Shown one piece after another: positions 28,231 to 38,160 of a stretch of 64,000 nucleotides of DNA. Location of the stretch: contig OZ025657.1 of assembly GCA_964019335.1 (NCBI GenBank), positions 496,001-560,000 of the forward strand, read 5' to 3'. A model generated the notes under the pieces. It ran no database searches and was not told where the DNA came from. It saw only the letters and a program-made list of their open reading frames with translations. The stretch comes from Diplonema japonicum. Lineage: Eukaryota; Euglenozoa; Diplonemea; Diplonemida; Diplonemidae. Made by a program: the position numbers and the translations under genes. Positions within the stretch are counted from its first letter, which is position 1; every line of letters begins with the position of its first letter.

Positions 28231-29796
28231 TCACCGTCTTGTAATGCGCAGCATAAGCAGCGTGAATTCGTCCAAAGAGACGTCCATCGAAGTGTCGCGC
28301 TGGATACCATCGAGGATGCGACCTGCGTCCTCACGCGGAACGCCGAAGTTGTCAAATGAATTGTAAATATCTATGACAGTCTTCCTGGGTAGGTATCCTG
28401 TCCTGTAAGTGTCGTGCATGGCAAACAATGATGATAACTCTTGGTCGTTGCACAAGATGCCTGACGACTGCCCGGCGCCCATCTGCACAGGAGGGTCAGG
28501 GAGGAGCCTCGGTACCATTGTCCACGAGAGCAGCAGCGTGCCCTCTCCACCTGTCTGTTTCTTAAACATCACCACATCGTTTCTCCTCGACTTCTGCGGG
28601 TGCAGTGCCATCCACGTGCTGCCCTTCGAGTCCGGACGCATCGAGAGGTCAATGCTGCACTTCCCTAAAAATGTACAATCTGCTTCATGCGATTCATCAC
28701 GCACAGTGAAGTCTACCACATACTCCCGTGTAGGCAGCTCCAAATGTATCATCTCATTCCAGTTCGCCTCACCCATTGTGAGTGTCCTTCCCTCCACGAT
28801 GGGCCGCATGGTGTCCTGCACCTGGCTCACCCTGTATGAAACGTAGAGTTCGCTCTTCCTTGTTGAGGGGAGGGTTAAATTCTTGGCTTCGAGGATGGTG
28901 AGGACCACGGCTTGCGTTTTTTTTAGTTTCTTGTACAAGGAACTGAGGACATCGGACGTTCCAGCACCGAGCTTCAGAGCGTCGCAGAGGTCGGTCTCTG
29001 CCTCTGAGTACATCCCCAGTGCGTAGCATAGGGTGGAACGTGTCTCGAGAGCCTCGGTGTTGTCGGGGCACAGCTCGAGGGCTTTGCCCACATCAACGAG
29101 GAACTTGTCGACGTGGTTCATTAGCCCGGAGACCTTCCCACGTGCGAACAACAAGGAGGACAGCTGCTGCTCATCGATTGTAGCTCGGACCATGCACACC
29201 CCGATGGCTTGCGTGAGGTCGTCGTAAGCGTTGCGGTAGTCCTTCAGTGCCATCCACGCGTTGCTGCGACCCACAAGTGCTTGTATCTTGCCTTGTGCCG
29301 TCGCTGAGGGTATCACTGACGTGAAGTCGTCGATGGCGGCTTCATAGAATGCTAGAGCAAGCCTTGCGTCACCCCTCAGGTACAAAACCTCTGTGGTGTT
29401 GTGTGCAATGTGCAGTGCGTTTGTAAAGTCATCGACAGCGCTCTCCATGTAGAGCTTCTTCTTCCCGCTCCCGACCAGCGTGTCGGCAAGAGCCTTGTAC
29501 AAGATGCCCCGTTGTTGGTACCATTCCGCCTTTGCGAGCTGTCCTTTGTCGCCCATGCTGAGCGCCTTGTTGTAGTCGTTGAGTGCCATGTGCAGGTTGC
29601 TGGTGAAGACATCCTTGTCGTCTTTGTGTTGTGCAAGAAATGCTTTTGCTTTGTAGGCTTTTCCTCTTTTTGCAAGCTCTGGTTGCCCCTGTGTCAGTTT
29701 CACCTCCTCCGTACATCTTTCAATCTCGAGATCGACACTCTGGTAGTCTGGGTTCAGCGAGGGCTGCAGCAAACCATGGAGCTTGTGCTTCGTCAT
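28231..29796 (-). CDS. TPR repeats plus C2 domain protein
   Basis: About 521 residues from the ATG at 29796 (MTKHKLHGLLQPSL). A candidate SL acceptor AG at 29811-29810 lies downstream of an earlier in-frame ATG, which decides this start. Residues 20-285 carry TPR-like helical pairs (LAKRGKAYKAKAFLAQ, LNDYNKALSMG, AVDDFTNALHIA, AYDDLTQAIG, EAETDLCDALKLG). Residues about 295-435 form a C2-like beta-sandwich (VVLTILEAKNLTLPSTRKSE, WNEMIHLELP, FLGKCSIDL). The C-terminal 75 residues resemble a degenerate EF-hand pair (LFAMHDTYRTGYLPRKTVID). It is probably a scaffold with lipid or protein binding through C2; no specific pathway is recognised. Confidence 0.8.
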   Translation of the reverse strand: MTKHKLHGLLQPSLNPDYQSVDLEIERCTEEVKLTQGQPELAKRGKAYKAKAFLAQHKDDKDVFTSNLHMALNDYNKALSMGDKGQLAKAEWYQQRGILYKALADTLVGSGKKKLYMESAVDDFTNALHIAHNTTEVLYLRGDARLALAFYEAAIDDFTSVIPSATAQGKIQALVGRSNAWMALKDYRNAYDDLTQAIGVCMVRATIDEQQLSSLLFARGKVSGLMNHVDKFLVDVGKALELCPDNTEALETRSTLCYALGMYSEAETDLCDALKLGAGTSDVLSSLYKKLKKTQAVVLTILEAKNLTLPSTRKSELYVSYRVSQVQDTMRPIVEGRTLTMGEANWNEMIHLELPTREYVVDFTVRDESHEADCTFLGKCSIDLSMRPDSKGSTWMALHPQKSRRNDVVMFKKQTGGEGTLLLSWTMVPRLLPDPPVQMGAGQSSGILCNDQELSSLFAMHDTYRTGYLPRKTVIDIYNSFDNFGVPREDAGRILDGIQRDTSMDVSLDEFTLLMLRITRR

Positions 29797-29811
29797 GAGA
29801 CAGTGGGTCCT

Positions 29812-30635
29812 GTACATGAAGTGAGTCGCACAAAAAAGAAGTAAAAAAAAGTATGGTAAAACTTGTCGTTTTTGGTTTTTTTCGCTCGAGCAAAGGTGAA
29901 AAAGCAAAAGCCTGCAGCAAGTCCTTACTCGGCGCAAAAGAGTACAAGTTTATCACATTGTTTTTGTCTTTTTTTTTTCTTCCTCTTTTTTTTTTATTTT
30001 ATTTTTTAAAAGATTACTAACTCAGTAAGGGCACGTCACAAACCCTTTCCAACACCCCCTCGCCTACGTTATGGCTATTGATGAAAAGGAAAACGAAGAG
30101 AGAGAAAAAAGAAATAGAGGGGAAAAAAAAAAAGAAATAAAAGAAGAAAACTGACACACAACTCACGGTTACAAGGATGACTGCCTTGCCATGCACCCCA
30201 CCAGCTGTACTGAATGGTGGCGTTCAGAGGAGGGGTTCAGACACGGCACTATCTCGATATATTCATCTTTCCCCTTTTTTTTAAAGAGGAATATCAGCAA
30301 TGCAAAAAAAAAAAAAAAAAAAAAAAAAAGAAGAAGAAACAAGATTGAAAAATTTTAAAAAAAAGAAAAAAAGAACAAGATTATAAAAGAAGAAGACAAA
30401 CAAAAAAAAATTTAAAAGATAGATAACAAAAAAGAAACCGTAATTACTTTATTCACAAAAGATAACACGAAAGGGGGAAGGCGGAGGATGCAAGTTCGTT
30501 TGGACTCTTGTGTCGCCTCAAAAAAAAAAAGGTGTAGTTCTTTTTCTTCAACTTTTTTTTCTCTCTCTTCGCTACAAGTCATCACAGCTGAACAATAAGG
30601 GCTATTACGAAAAAAAAAATAAAAATAAAACAATT
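29812..30635. other. Spacer with a possible orphan exon
   Basis: Mostly A/T-run DNA. The patch 30160-30290 has normal complexity; in the minus sense it is open as ...KDEYIEIVPCLNPSSERHHS...MARQSSL-stop. It could be a missed exon of a flanking gene or an old fragment, but no good splice pair is obvious. Confidence 0.4.
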
Positions 30636-32156
30636 TTAGTACTCTATCGGAGGAGGGGAATCAGGAGGGCTGATAAGATTCCAAATCACAAGAGCAGAGA
30701 AAGAAGGGATGCACACAATACCGGAAGCGAAGAACACGAGGCACGATATTCGCATAAGACGGGAAATGGGTTTGTTGACGAAATGAGCAATTCTGATATA
30801 GAAAAGAGGGGGCAAGATGACCATCATGACCGTAGATGTGGTGGCTCCCAGCAACCCGAGAACCTGCGTGACGTGAGGGTAGGCTACAGCAACGACAGAC
30901 ATGGTTGAGAGAAGCACTGCCACGACAGAAATCCTTCTCACCATGTTGACCTTTGTGGGTTCCTCGTAGGCGTCTCCTTCTTCTTTTCTTTTATACGCCT
31001 CTAGCATATCCTCCACCATGTTCCTCGCTTCAAATAAGTACACGGGTGCTGTAAAGATCAACGCAACTGCGAACAGAACCTTCGAGATATCCGTCAACGC
31101 CCCGCTCACGTTGCTTAGGTTGTTGAACACGTCCTGTTCCGTCCCCAACGCGAACGCCCAGTACCCTGCGAAACCCGTCAGGAAGTAGAAACTGAACGAG
31201 ATGAACAGTGAGACTGACGACACGACTGCTACCCTCTTCGGCGTTCTTCTTTGCAGCTCACTGTACACCCTGATAAAGTTAAACTGCCCCATATACGAGA
31301 AGATAAACACTGGCAACACCGCAATACCATGCATCCCCAAACTGTTCTTCTTCAAATCGTCGAACGGTCTGTCATAATGCAAACCCCAGTACCATAGGCA
31401 TGCTGCCATCATTGCAATACCGAAAATACCCAAGTACGATGTGTGCCTCAGGGCGTTCAGCGAGTCAAGACAGCAAAACGGGAAGATGAGTACTGCTAAC
31501 AAGCCTACCAGCACTGATGAGGTGCCGAGGACAGGGACGTCATCCACGTAGCTGATGAGGATATCGTGCAAAGCGATAAGGAGGGAAATGGTCCCACCCC
31601 AGATTACTATGAGGAAGAGAGTTAGAATAGACCACTGGGCTTTGCTTCCAAAAGCGAGGACGCCGAGAGTGAGATAGTCGGCCTTTTCAACTAAGGATGG
31701 ACCGCCGCCTCCGTAGGGGCCCAAAGCGAGTTCCGTTGCATGAGCGAGACACATGTTAGCAAAATGGGATGGAACTGCGAAAATAGCTAGAAAGATGAAA
31801 TAGTTCCAGACCCCTACCTCGGAGCATATATACGGCATCGACACCAAACCGATCCCTAAGATAGACTTCACCAAAGCTACAATACTGGACGGGATTGTTG
31901 CAGCACCTTCGTCTTCCTCGTCATCTTCTTCCAGTGAATTCACGTTCCTGTAGTCCCAGGACTGCTTGGTGCTCGTGCTCCGTCCCCTATACTCAATCAC
32001 GATACTGTCCCCTTCGCTGTCGATGTCCACAATCGGTTGTGCAGTGGCGGGCAATCTGCCAAACATCGGGCTGTAATCGTATGTTGCTTTTCCCCTCCAG
32101 CTACTCGCATCAGAGATCGTCCCCATCGACACACGGCAATCCATTCGCGGCGGCAT
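30636..32156 (-). CDS. AAAP-family amino-acid transporter (SLC36/SLC38-like)
   Basis: About 506 residues from the ATG at 32156 (MPPRMDCRVSMG). A candidate SL acceptor at 32200-32199 supports this start. After an acidic N-terminus, the first helix reads SSIVALVKSILGIGLVSMPY, the diagnostic AAAP start (N/K-x-x-x-G-x-G-x-L-x-x-P). About 11 hydrophobic segments follow, including GIAVLPVFIFSYMGQFNFIR, matching the family's core F-x-x-x-Y-x-x-x. The family carries neutral or cationic amino acids across plasma, lysosomal or acidocalcisome membranes in symport with H+ or Na+. Substrate and location are not visible in the sequence. Confidence 0.9.
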   Translation of the reverse strand: MPPRMDCRVSMGTISDASSWRGKATYDYSPMFGRLPATAQPIVDIDSEGDSIVIEYRGRSTSTKQSWDYRNVNSLEEDDEEDEGAATIPSSIVALVKSILGIGLVSMPYICSEVGVWNYFIFLAIFAVPSHFANMCLAHATELALGPYGGGGPSLVEKADYLTLGVLAFGSKAQWSILTLFLIVIWGGTISLLIALHDILISYVDDVPVLGTSSVLVGLLAVLIFPFCCLDSLNALRHTSYLGIFGIAMMAACLWYWGLHYDRPFDDLKKNSLGMHGIAVLPVFIFSYMGQFNFIRVYSELQRRTPKRVAVVSSVSLFISFSFYFLTGFAGYWAFALGTEQDVFNNLSNVSGALTDISKVLFAVALIFTAPVYLFEARNMVEDMLEAYKRKEEGDAYEEPTKVNMVRRISVVAVLLSTMSVVAVAYPHVTQVLGLLGATTSTVMMVILPPLFYIRIAHFVNKPISRLMRISCLVFFASGIVCIPSFSALVIWNLISPPDSPPPIEY

Positions 32157-32198
32157 TTCCCCTCCTTTTTTGTTTGATACACCCCCGCTGCAGTCAAA

Positions 32199-32250
32199 CT
32201 TGTGGGTTGGTGGAGGCAAAGAAAAAAGGGGATGAAAACAAAAAGAACAC
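32199..32250 (-). promoter_or_regulatory. Candidate spliced-leader acceptor of the AAAP transporter
   Basis: The coding-sense tract 32206-32250 (CCCCTTTTTTCTTTGCCTCC core) leads to CACAAG at 32200-32199, 43 bases before the ATG; a later CTGCAG is an alternative acceptor. Confidence 0.5.
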
Positions 32251-32411
32251 CATAGTACCACTCAAGTTACCATGATCAACAAAGCTAAGAAAAAGCGGTG
32301 CGGCGAGAAGAGAAAATTTCTCTCGCAAAGAAAATAGTGAGCTACAATTCTGGGATGGTGAAATGCAAGAGGATGTATGGATAGGAAGACATCTAGACAA
32401 CTTATACCGGG

Positions 32412-33143
32412 CTACTTCCTTGCCGCCCTCTTGTTGCTGCCAGCGTTTTCTGCACGTTCTCTTATCAGATTATGCCAGGCTTCTTCTTCTTTCTGTTTTT
32501 TCCATTCTTCCTCACAAGCGGAAACCTTTTTCAAGGCCTCCTTCTCTTCTTCTTTTCTAGCTTGAAGGACTTTTTCCATTCTCCTGAGCATGGGTTTTCC
32601 GATGCCCTCCGACTTCTCTTTTTGAAGGTGGGCTCGAAGAGGTGCAATGTGTGCTTTCAACTGTTCTATCTCCGATTCCACAGTGAGACGTTGGTCACGG
32701 AGCTCTAAGACCTTAGAAAAGACATCTTCAGAGACGCCAAGGGGACAGACCATCGGATTAAGCAGATACGAAGAAGGGTCTTCTTCCACAGGATCTGCTT
32801 GCTTTGGAGCCCTGAAGGTCGATCCCAGTAGCTTAAGAAGCACTGCATTTGCTTCGTTAATCAGTGCCGTCAGCTCTGCAGGTTGCTTCTTATCTTTTTC
32901 GGGTTCTACCAACAACTTTTTGAACTTGTTTACAACCTTCCGTTTTTTGTCCTCCGTGATTATTAAATTTTGGTCAAGCTGCTTCAATTTCTCGGTCGTG
33001 TCCATATTTACCTCAATTCTCCCGTTCAATTCCGCGATCTTGTTCTCAGCATTGCTCACCTCAGCACGGACCTCTGCAAGATCAATATCCACTTGTGATC
33101 TTGCCCGCTGATTATCATGTACTTCCTTCTTCTTAGAGGGCAT
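32412..33143 (-). CDS. Coiled-coil hypothetical protein
   Basis: 243 residues from the ATG at 33143 (MPSKKKEVHDNQ). It is almost entirely charged helix in three stretches: 15-75 (DIDLAEVRAEVSNAENKIAE), 140-190 (KVLELRDQRLTVESEIEQLK) and 195-240, separated by a short Pro-containing linker. No known domain, signal or membrane segment. It could be an axonemal or basal-body component, but nothing in the sequence proves that. Confidence 0.75.
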   Translation of the reverse strand: MPSKKKEVHDNQRARSQVDIDLAEVRAEVSNAENKIAELNGRIEVNMDTTEKLKQLDQNLIITEDKKRKVVNKFKKLLVEPEKDKKQPAELTALINEANAVLLKLLGSTFRAPKQADPVEEDPSSYLLNPMVCPLGVSEDVFSKVLELRDQRLTVESEIEQLKAHIAPLRAHLQKEKSEGIGKPMLRRMEKVLQARKEEEKEALKKVSACEEEWKKQKEEEAWHNLIRERAENAGSNKRAARK

Positions 33144-33650
33144 TTTACTTGTGCCTGTAAGAGATAAAAATGTGATGAGTATTTCTGATTCCGGTTTTAT
33201 CCCAAGATGCCCCAACCTCATTCAAAAGGCTTCAAAAGTTGCAATCGACTTCAGCGGGGCGCTGCGAAGGCGAAGTGATGAATACGAAAACGAATTCACC
33301 CAGACCGAGAGCGCAATTGGGGTTTGCAAGAGCATATGATCGATGACATGAGCCGCGTCCTATTCCAGGGGCATGCCCAATGACCGGATGGCACTTCATT
33401 CTTTGGAGGTCAGTGGTTCTCATTCTGAATGACTTGTAACACCAGATCGCCTTGCGCGTAGTGTCTCATCCTGTATGACCCAACAATCGATGGTCCTCGA
33501 AGATGTAATCAGCCACGCGGTGCCCGGAACGCACCACGAGAAGGTGGGGTATACATTGATCCTGGTATCTCCGCGTGGGAGTCAGCGAGCTTAAGAGTGG
33601 GTTGCCCCATCTCAACGTGCACTGTGCTAGCTTGGAGAGATGACACCACC
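33144..33650. other. Unassigned spacer of ordinary complexity
   Basis: Unlike other spacers this one is GC-balanced and not homopolymeric. It may be older repeat sequence or the upstream part of the LINE tail that follows. No gene seen. Confidence 0.4.
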
Positions 33651-33771
33651 CACTTGTACCACCCCTCCCTATTTCCCCATGGTTCCCCTTCACCTTTCCT
33701 CCTTTCCCAGATGTTGCACCCCTGGCAACCCCGTAATGGTATTTCGAAGAAAAAAATCGGGCCGAAAAAAA
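33651..33771 (+). repeat. Solo LINE 3' tail
   Basis: This stretch (CCCTCCCTATTTCCCCATGG onward to an A-rich end) matches the 3' untranslated tail of the LINE that ends at 36770. It is probably the remnant of an earlier, strongly 5'-truncated insertion just upstream of the larger copy. Confidence 0.6.
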
Positions 33772-33829
33772 TTATTATTTATTTCCGAAAAAAAGCGTTT
33801 CTCCCAGCAGCCCGTTAGGAGGAGCCTTA

Positions 33830-36770
33830 GGGTACAGGGGCAAGTGCAACCCGTCCCTCGGGACGTTAATTTGACGGGACGGAAGTCGAGGGACTCCACG
33901 ACAGCCAGGCTGGTTTCAGACGCGGCCGCTCCACGGAGGAGCAGGTGGCAACCCTCACTGAGTGCATGTCGAGGAACAAAGACGATCGACGTCTCTCGGC
34001 CGCTCTGCTGTTCGACTTCTCTTCTGCCTTCGACCTGGTGCCCCATGGTGCCCTGCTGGACAAGATGCGAGGGAAGGGTCTCCCCGAACCCTTCGTGGAG
34101 TGGACGCGGTCCTTTCTATGCGGCCGTACTGCTGCGGTCACGATTGGACGGTCGAGGGGGTCGACGACGAAGGTGCGACGGGGTGTCCCCCAGGGCTCTG
34201 TCTTGGGTCCCATCCTGTACACCATCTACGTCGACGAACTCGCCAGGAGACTGGAGGGACTGGCGGACGTCTCGGTGCTCTACGCCGACGACGTGGCGGT
34301 TGTGATCTCCTCTGGACAAGGGGACGTGGCTGGGCTGGAGCGGAAGGCGCAGGCAGTGGTGGATGCGGTTGAGGACTGGTGCAGGGAGCGTGACATGCTG
34401 CTGAGCACGTCCAAGACGCAGGCAGTCTGCGTCCCCCCCCCAGAAACGTCTCGGGGTCTACTTCACTTCGTCACGAGTCCCCCTTCAGCCAGGTGCCTTC
34501 CAGAACCCACTCTTCGGCCTGGGGGTTAACGCCGATGGCACGATCTCCGGGGACCAGGAGCTGGCGGGCCTTCAGGTTGTGGAGGCGGGTGGTGTGCGGA
34601 TCCGCTGCGTGCGGGACATGCATGCAGCCGTGCGACGGCCCGACGTGGATTACGTTGCGGCCCGTCCCCTGCCTCTGTCTGAACACGCGAGGTACCTTGG
34701 GGTTACGGTGGACTCTGGGCTCACGTTCGGTGAACACGCACAGGACATCCTACGGCGGGCCAGCAAAAGGCTGAGGGTGCTGAAGCTCTTGTCCGGCACG
34801 TCCTGGGGCAGCAAGAGGGACACTCTGCGGTCTCTCTACGTTACGTACATCCTCCCGCTGCTGCGCTACTGCATGGGGGTCTACTACAGCAGGCTCGATG
34901 ATGTCGGGAGGAAGGACCTGGCTGGGCTTCACCAGGAGGCGGCGGTGCTGATCACGGGCTGCTGGAGTGGCTCCGGAGGGTACAAGCTCCTAGCTGAGGC
35001 AGGACTGCTTCCCCTCGAAAGAATGGCGGAGGGTGCTGCGGCGACGATGACGGCGAAGGCCTTCTGCTGGCAGTCTTCCCCGGTTCACAGGGAGACGGTC
35101 AAGCTGAAGCAGGCGAACAGGCTGGGGTGTGGGTGGCTGCGCTCTGGCTACCAAGCACTGCGTCGATGCGGGTTGGAACCAAAGGTGCACTTCGAGTACC
35201 TGTCGGCTACGCCCCTGGCGGCCCCGTGGCAGACAGGCATGGTCGACTTCAGGACTGACCTCCCCGGCGGGGTCACGCGATCGTCGCCAGACGCGGACAG
35301 GCGGAAGGCGGCCGAGGCTGCTCTTGCGGCTCTCCCCCCGGGCATCCATGCCTACACGGATGGCTCGGTTGTACAGGTCGGACAGAAGGCGAAAGGTGGC
35401 TCTGGGGTTTATCTGCAGCTGCCTCCCCCCCTGACCCCTGTGTCTGTGTGCCATGGCGTCAACGACTTCTGTTCATCTTTTCGGGCAGAGGGCATGGCTG
35501 TGAAAACGGCGCTGGATATGGTGGCTACCCTCCGAAAAACACACCCTTCGCTGGCGAAGTCCCCGCTGTCGATCTGCACCGACTCCCTCTCCCTCGTCGA
35601 GCAGCTGCGAGCTGGCCCAACGCGACAGAGGGAGAAGCTCGACCACCAGACGTGGAGCCGGCTGGTGACCGCGGCGCGCACGCAGGGAACACCGGTGGTC
35701 CTCCAGTTTGTGCCCTCCCACTGTGGGGTGGACGGGAACGAGAAGGCTGACGCTCTGGCCGTGGAGGGAACGAAGCGGAAGCAGGACAGGCCCTCCCTTG
35801 ACTACCGATCAGTGAGGGCCCTGGTGCGACGGTGGGTGGTGCGGAGGTCCGCGGAGCTCATAACATCCCTCGCCCACAACTACGCGGTGGCGACCGAGCT
35901 TCGGTCCGCGCACTTCCCCCTTGGCTTCCCCAGACAAGCTGAAACGGTCATCTCGCGGCTGCGGATTGGTCACTCGGCTCTCCTCTTCGGCTTCCTGCAG
36001 ACTGCTGGCCCGAACAGGAAGCACAAGGGTGTGCTCCGGTGCCCAGCCTGCCACGCAGCACCGATGTCCAGGGAGCATGTTGTCGGTGGGTGCCCTGTGA
36101 TCGGGAGGGGGGCGATCGACACTCCTGCTGGTACTCCCTAGCCTTCTCCCTGTCGAGACGCGTGACCCAGATCTACGACCTCATTGTTGAGTCTGGCCTG
36201 CTCGCCTGGTCACGCTCCGGACTGTTCACCTCGCCATCATCCCTGGCGTCTACAGACGTCACTGCACCTTCAAACGTGCCGCCCCCTCCTCCGGTCTCTC
36301 TTGACGCCGGTCCCGCGGCCCCCGTGCTGCGCTAAGGGATCGCCCGCGTGTGTGTAAAGTGAAATGTTGTGTTTTCCACTTTCCTTTCCCTTCCTTCCCC
36401 TTCCTCTCACTGTTTCCCATTACCCCCTTTTTATTTTCACACTCACCAATGATTCGCTCAATAGGAGCAATACCTCCCTGGGGGGCTTTCCGCCGGAGGT
36501 TCCAGCCAAAGAAGGACATCCAGCTGGAAGGTAGGCCCCCGTTTTTCTCTCACTTGACTGAGGGAATAATGTAATTCAGCCCTCTTCGGCTGTCCCAAAG
36601 CAGAGCAGGTTGGTGGGGGACCAGGGCTCCTCCTGCTTGCAGAAGCCTGGTCCTTTGCCCTCCCTATTTCCCCATGGTTTCCCTTCACCTTTTTTTTTCC
36701 CCTTTTCTCAGGTGTTGCTCTCCATGGCGGCCCTGCATTGGTATTTTGAAAAAAAAAAAAAAAAAAAAAA
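33830..36770 (+). mobile_element. 5'-truncated ingi-like LINE retrotransposon
   Basis: A plus-strand non-LTR element running from inside the reverse transcriptase to a 23-nt poly(A) at 36749-36771. It lacks the endonuclease and the first RT blocks, so it is a typical 5'-truncated copy. GC content and codon use are clearly higher than in the neighbouring spacers. It ends 7 bp before a tRNA-Leu gene. The RT plus RNase H plus Cys/His knuckle order resembles the ingi/L1Tc clade known from trypanosomes; exact clade needs a tree. Confidence 0.85.
33870..36335 (+). pseudogene. LINE ORF: reverse transcriptase, RNase H, zinc knuckle (two frameshifts)
   Basis: RT blocks are readable as HDSQAGFRRGRSTEEQVATL, LLFDFSSAFDLVPHGALL, RRGVPQGSVLGPILYTIYVD and the catalytic VLYADDVAVV. 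The frame breaks at a C9 run (34433-34441) and resumes as KRLGVYFTSSRVPLQPG. Then come the RT thumb (RYLGVTVDSGLTFGEHA) and an RNase H domain with AYTDGS, FRAEGMAV, ICTDSLSLVEQL and VPSHCGVDGNEKADALA (D-E-D-D-type acidic residues present). A knuckle C-x2-C...H-x4-C follows (CPACHAAPMSREHVVGGC). A second break at a G-run near 36105 leads to RHSCWYSLAFSLSRRV and a stop at 36335. Both breaks are in homopolymers, so they may be sequencing errors, but the 5' truncation is real. Confidence 0.85.
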
Positions 36771-36777
36771 AGCGTAT

Positions 36778-36859
36778 GGCACGATGGCCGAGCGGTCTAA
36801 GGCGGAGGACTCAAGTTCCTTTCTCTCCGGAGGCGTGGGTTCAAACCCCACTCGTGTCA
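36778..36859 (+). tRNA. tRNA-Leu (anticodon CAA)
   Basis: Acceptor GGCACGA pairs with TCGTGTC (one G-U), then discriminator A. D-arm GGCCGAGCGGTCTAAGGC, anticodon loop CTCAAGT on a 5-bp stem, a long type II variable arm (CTCTCCGGAGG) and T-arm GTGGG-TTCAAAC-CCCAC. The long variable arm and CAA anticodon give leucine. A T6 Pol III terminator follows at 36861. Confidence 0.93.
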
Positions 36860-36898
36860 CTTTTTTCTACTAATGCAAACACAAAAAAAATAACTGTT

Positions 36899-37083
36899 TA
36901 TTAAATGAAAATAAGATTGCATTATTTCATATGGTGGCAGGGGGTTTAACGAGAGGATCTTACTTCACGAGCGAAGCGAGTGTAGTAAGATCCGAATTAC
37001 TTCACGAGCGTAGCGATTGTAGTAATAATTTCGAGTTAAACCCGCCACCACAAGTGAAATAATGCACTTATTTTCATTTAATA
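36899..37083. repeat. Palindromic inverted-repeat element (MITE-like)
   Basis: Ends TATTAAATGAAAATAAG (36899 on) and its complement (to 37083) match, and the arms continue inward through GCATTATTTCA and GGTGG-GGGTTTAAC. The middle holds two further small hairpins built on CTTCACGAGCG...AGTGTAGTAAG. Non-coding, 185 bp, 40 bp after the tRNA-Leu. Confidence 0.75.
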
Positions 37084-37259
37084 CCGGATTTGTATTTATA
37101 TTGTTCAGTTTTAATAATGGTCTGGGGATTTAGTGTACTGTATAAATTATGTACCTTTTTCGGATTTTGGACCCAACTTGGGACTTTTTACAGAACAATA
37201 CAAAAAACTATTTTTATTATTTTTGGCCTGACCCCCCCCCCCCCCCCCCCCCCCCCCAG

Positions 37260-37617
37260 GACAGGCCCCACTAAAATCAAAGCCACGTTTGTGGTGTACA
37301 AGATCTACTTTTTGGTTTCCATTTTCAAAACAAGGTACGCGGACGCCCTGAAGGCCCAGATAAAGAAAGAGCAGAAAAGACACAGAAGAGAAGCCCTTCT
37401 TACTGCTGTTGGTCCGGCTTCTGTTCCCGTTAGTCCTGTTGCCGCGCCTGGTGCTTCTGTTGTTGCCGGTCCTGTGGTTTCTCTTCCAGGTTTGAAAGGG
37501 TGGGAGGTTACAGGTGCAGGGCACAGGTTACAAGAAGAAATCAAAACTGAGAGGCAGCAAAAAAGGTTGGGTATTACAAGCTACAAGGGATTTCAAGTTA
37601 CCAGTTCTCGCTAGTTC
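37260..37617 (+). other. Short open frame of unknown origin
   Basis: After a C26 run, a plus frame reads FKTRYADALKAQIKKEQKRH, an Ala/Val/Pro-rich linker, then LQEEIKTERQQKRLG and a stop at 37617. Composition is coding-like but it lies on the strand opposite to the host genes, among mobile elements, so it is probably an element fragment. Confidence 0.3.
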
Positions 37618-37798
37618 TAACATTAATGTTGATGTCGAGGCTTATCCTGTGCATCGCTACCGCTGGAACCATCTGAGGTTGCATGTATGGTGGATGCGGG
37701 GGCCCACTGCAGAATCTTGATTCTGGGATGGGTTGAGCAGACTGACTAGCACCCCTGAGACGTGTAATCCTCCCCATCGCCTTAGGCTTTCTTCCCAT
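37598..37798 (-). other. Small open frame, possible recombinase-element tail
   Basis: A 66-codon minus frame (MGRKPKAMGRITRLRG...) that ends ISLDININVRTSENW. The ending is reminiscent of the C-terminus of the tyrosine recombinase at 43719 (DVNININNIRTRQE). It is flanked by palindromic repeats. Weak evidence; possibly an internally deleted relative. Confidence 0.25.
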
Positions 37799-37838
37799 AG
37801 TTTTCTGTGTTTCTAGGGAGTTTGGCTTAAAATAGGTG

Positions 37839-37967
37839 CAGGAGTGACATAATGTAACATTATATCACTCCTGTACATAATGTCACTCCTGGGCCTTATT
37901 TCTCTATAAGCTGGGAGTGAATATAATGTTGAGCGTGATATAAAGTGAAATATTATTTTCACTCCCA
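37839..37967. repeat. Cluster of short palindromes
   Basis: Two hairpins: CAGGAGTGACATAATGT with its near-complement (37839-37872), and TGGGAGTGAATATAAT with ATTATTTTCACTCCCA (37912-37967), plus a further copy of the GGAGTGACATTAT unit between them. Confidence 0.7.
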
Positions 37968-38160
37968 CCCTTGAAAACCCGGCTCGAATTAAATAAATAA
38001 AAAAAAAAAAAAATGCAAACTGAAATTGAACGAAGTGAAGGATTGCTGCATGGTCTGTGCAGTTTAAATCGCCTCAATGTTACGTAGCGAAACGTTCTTT
38101 TTCCTGAGTCAGAGACTGGGGTCTTCGACTAGGAACGTGGATGAAATAGTAAGACGTGGC

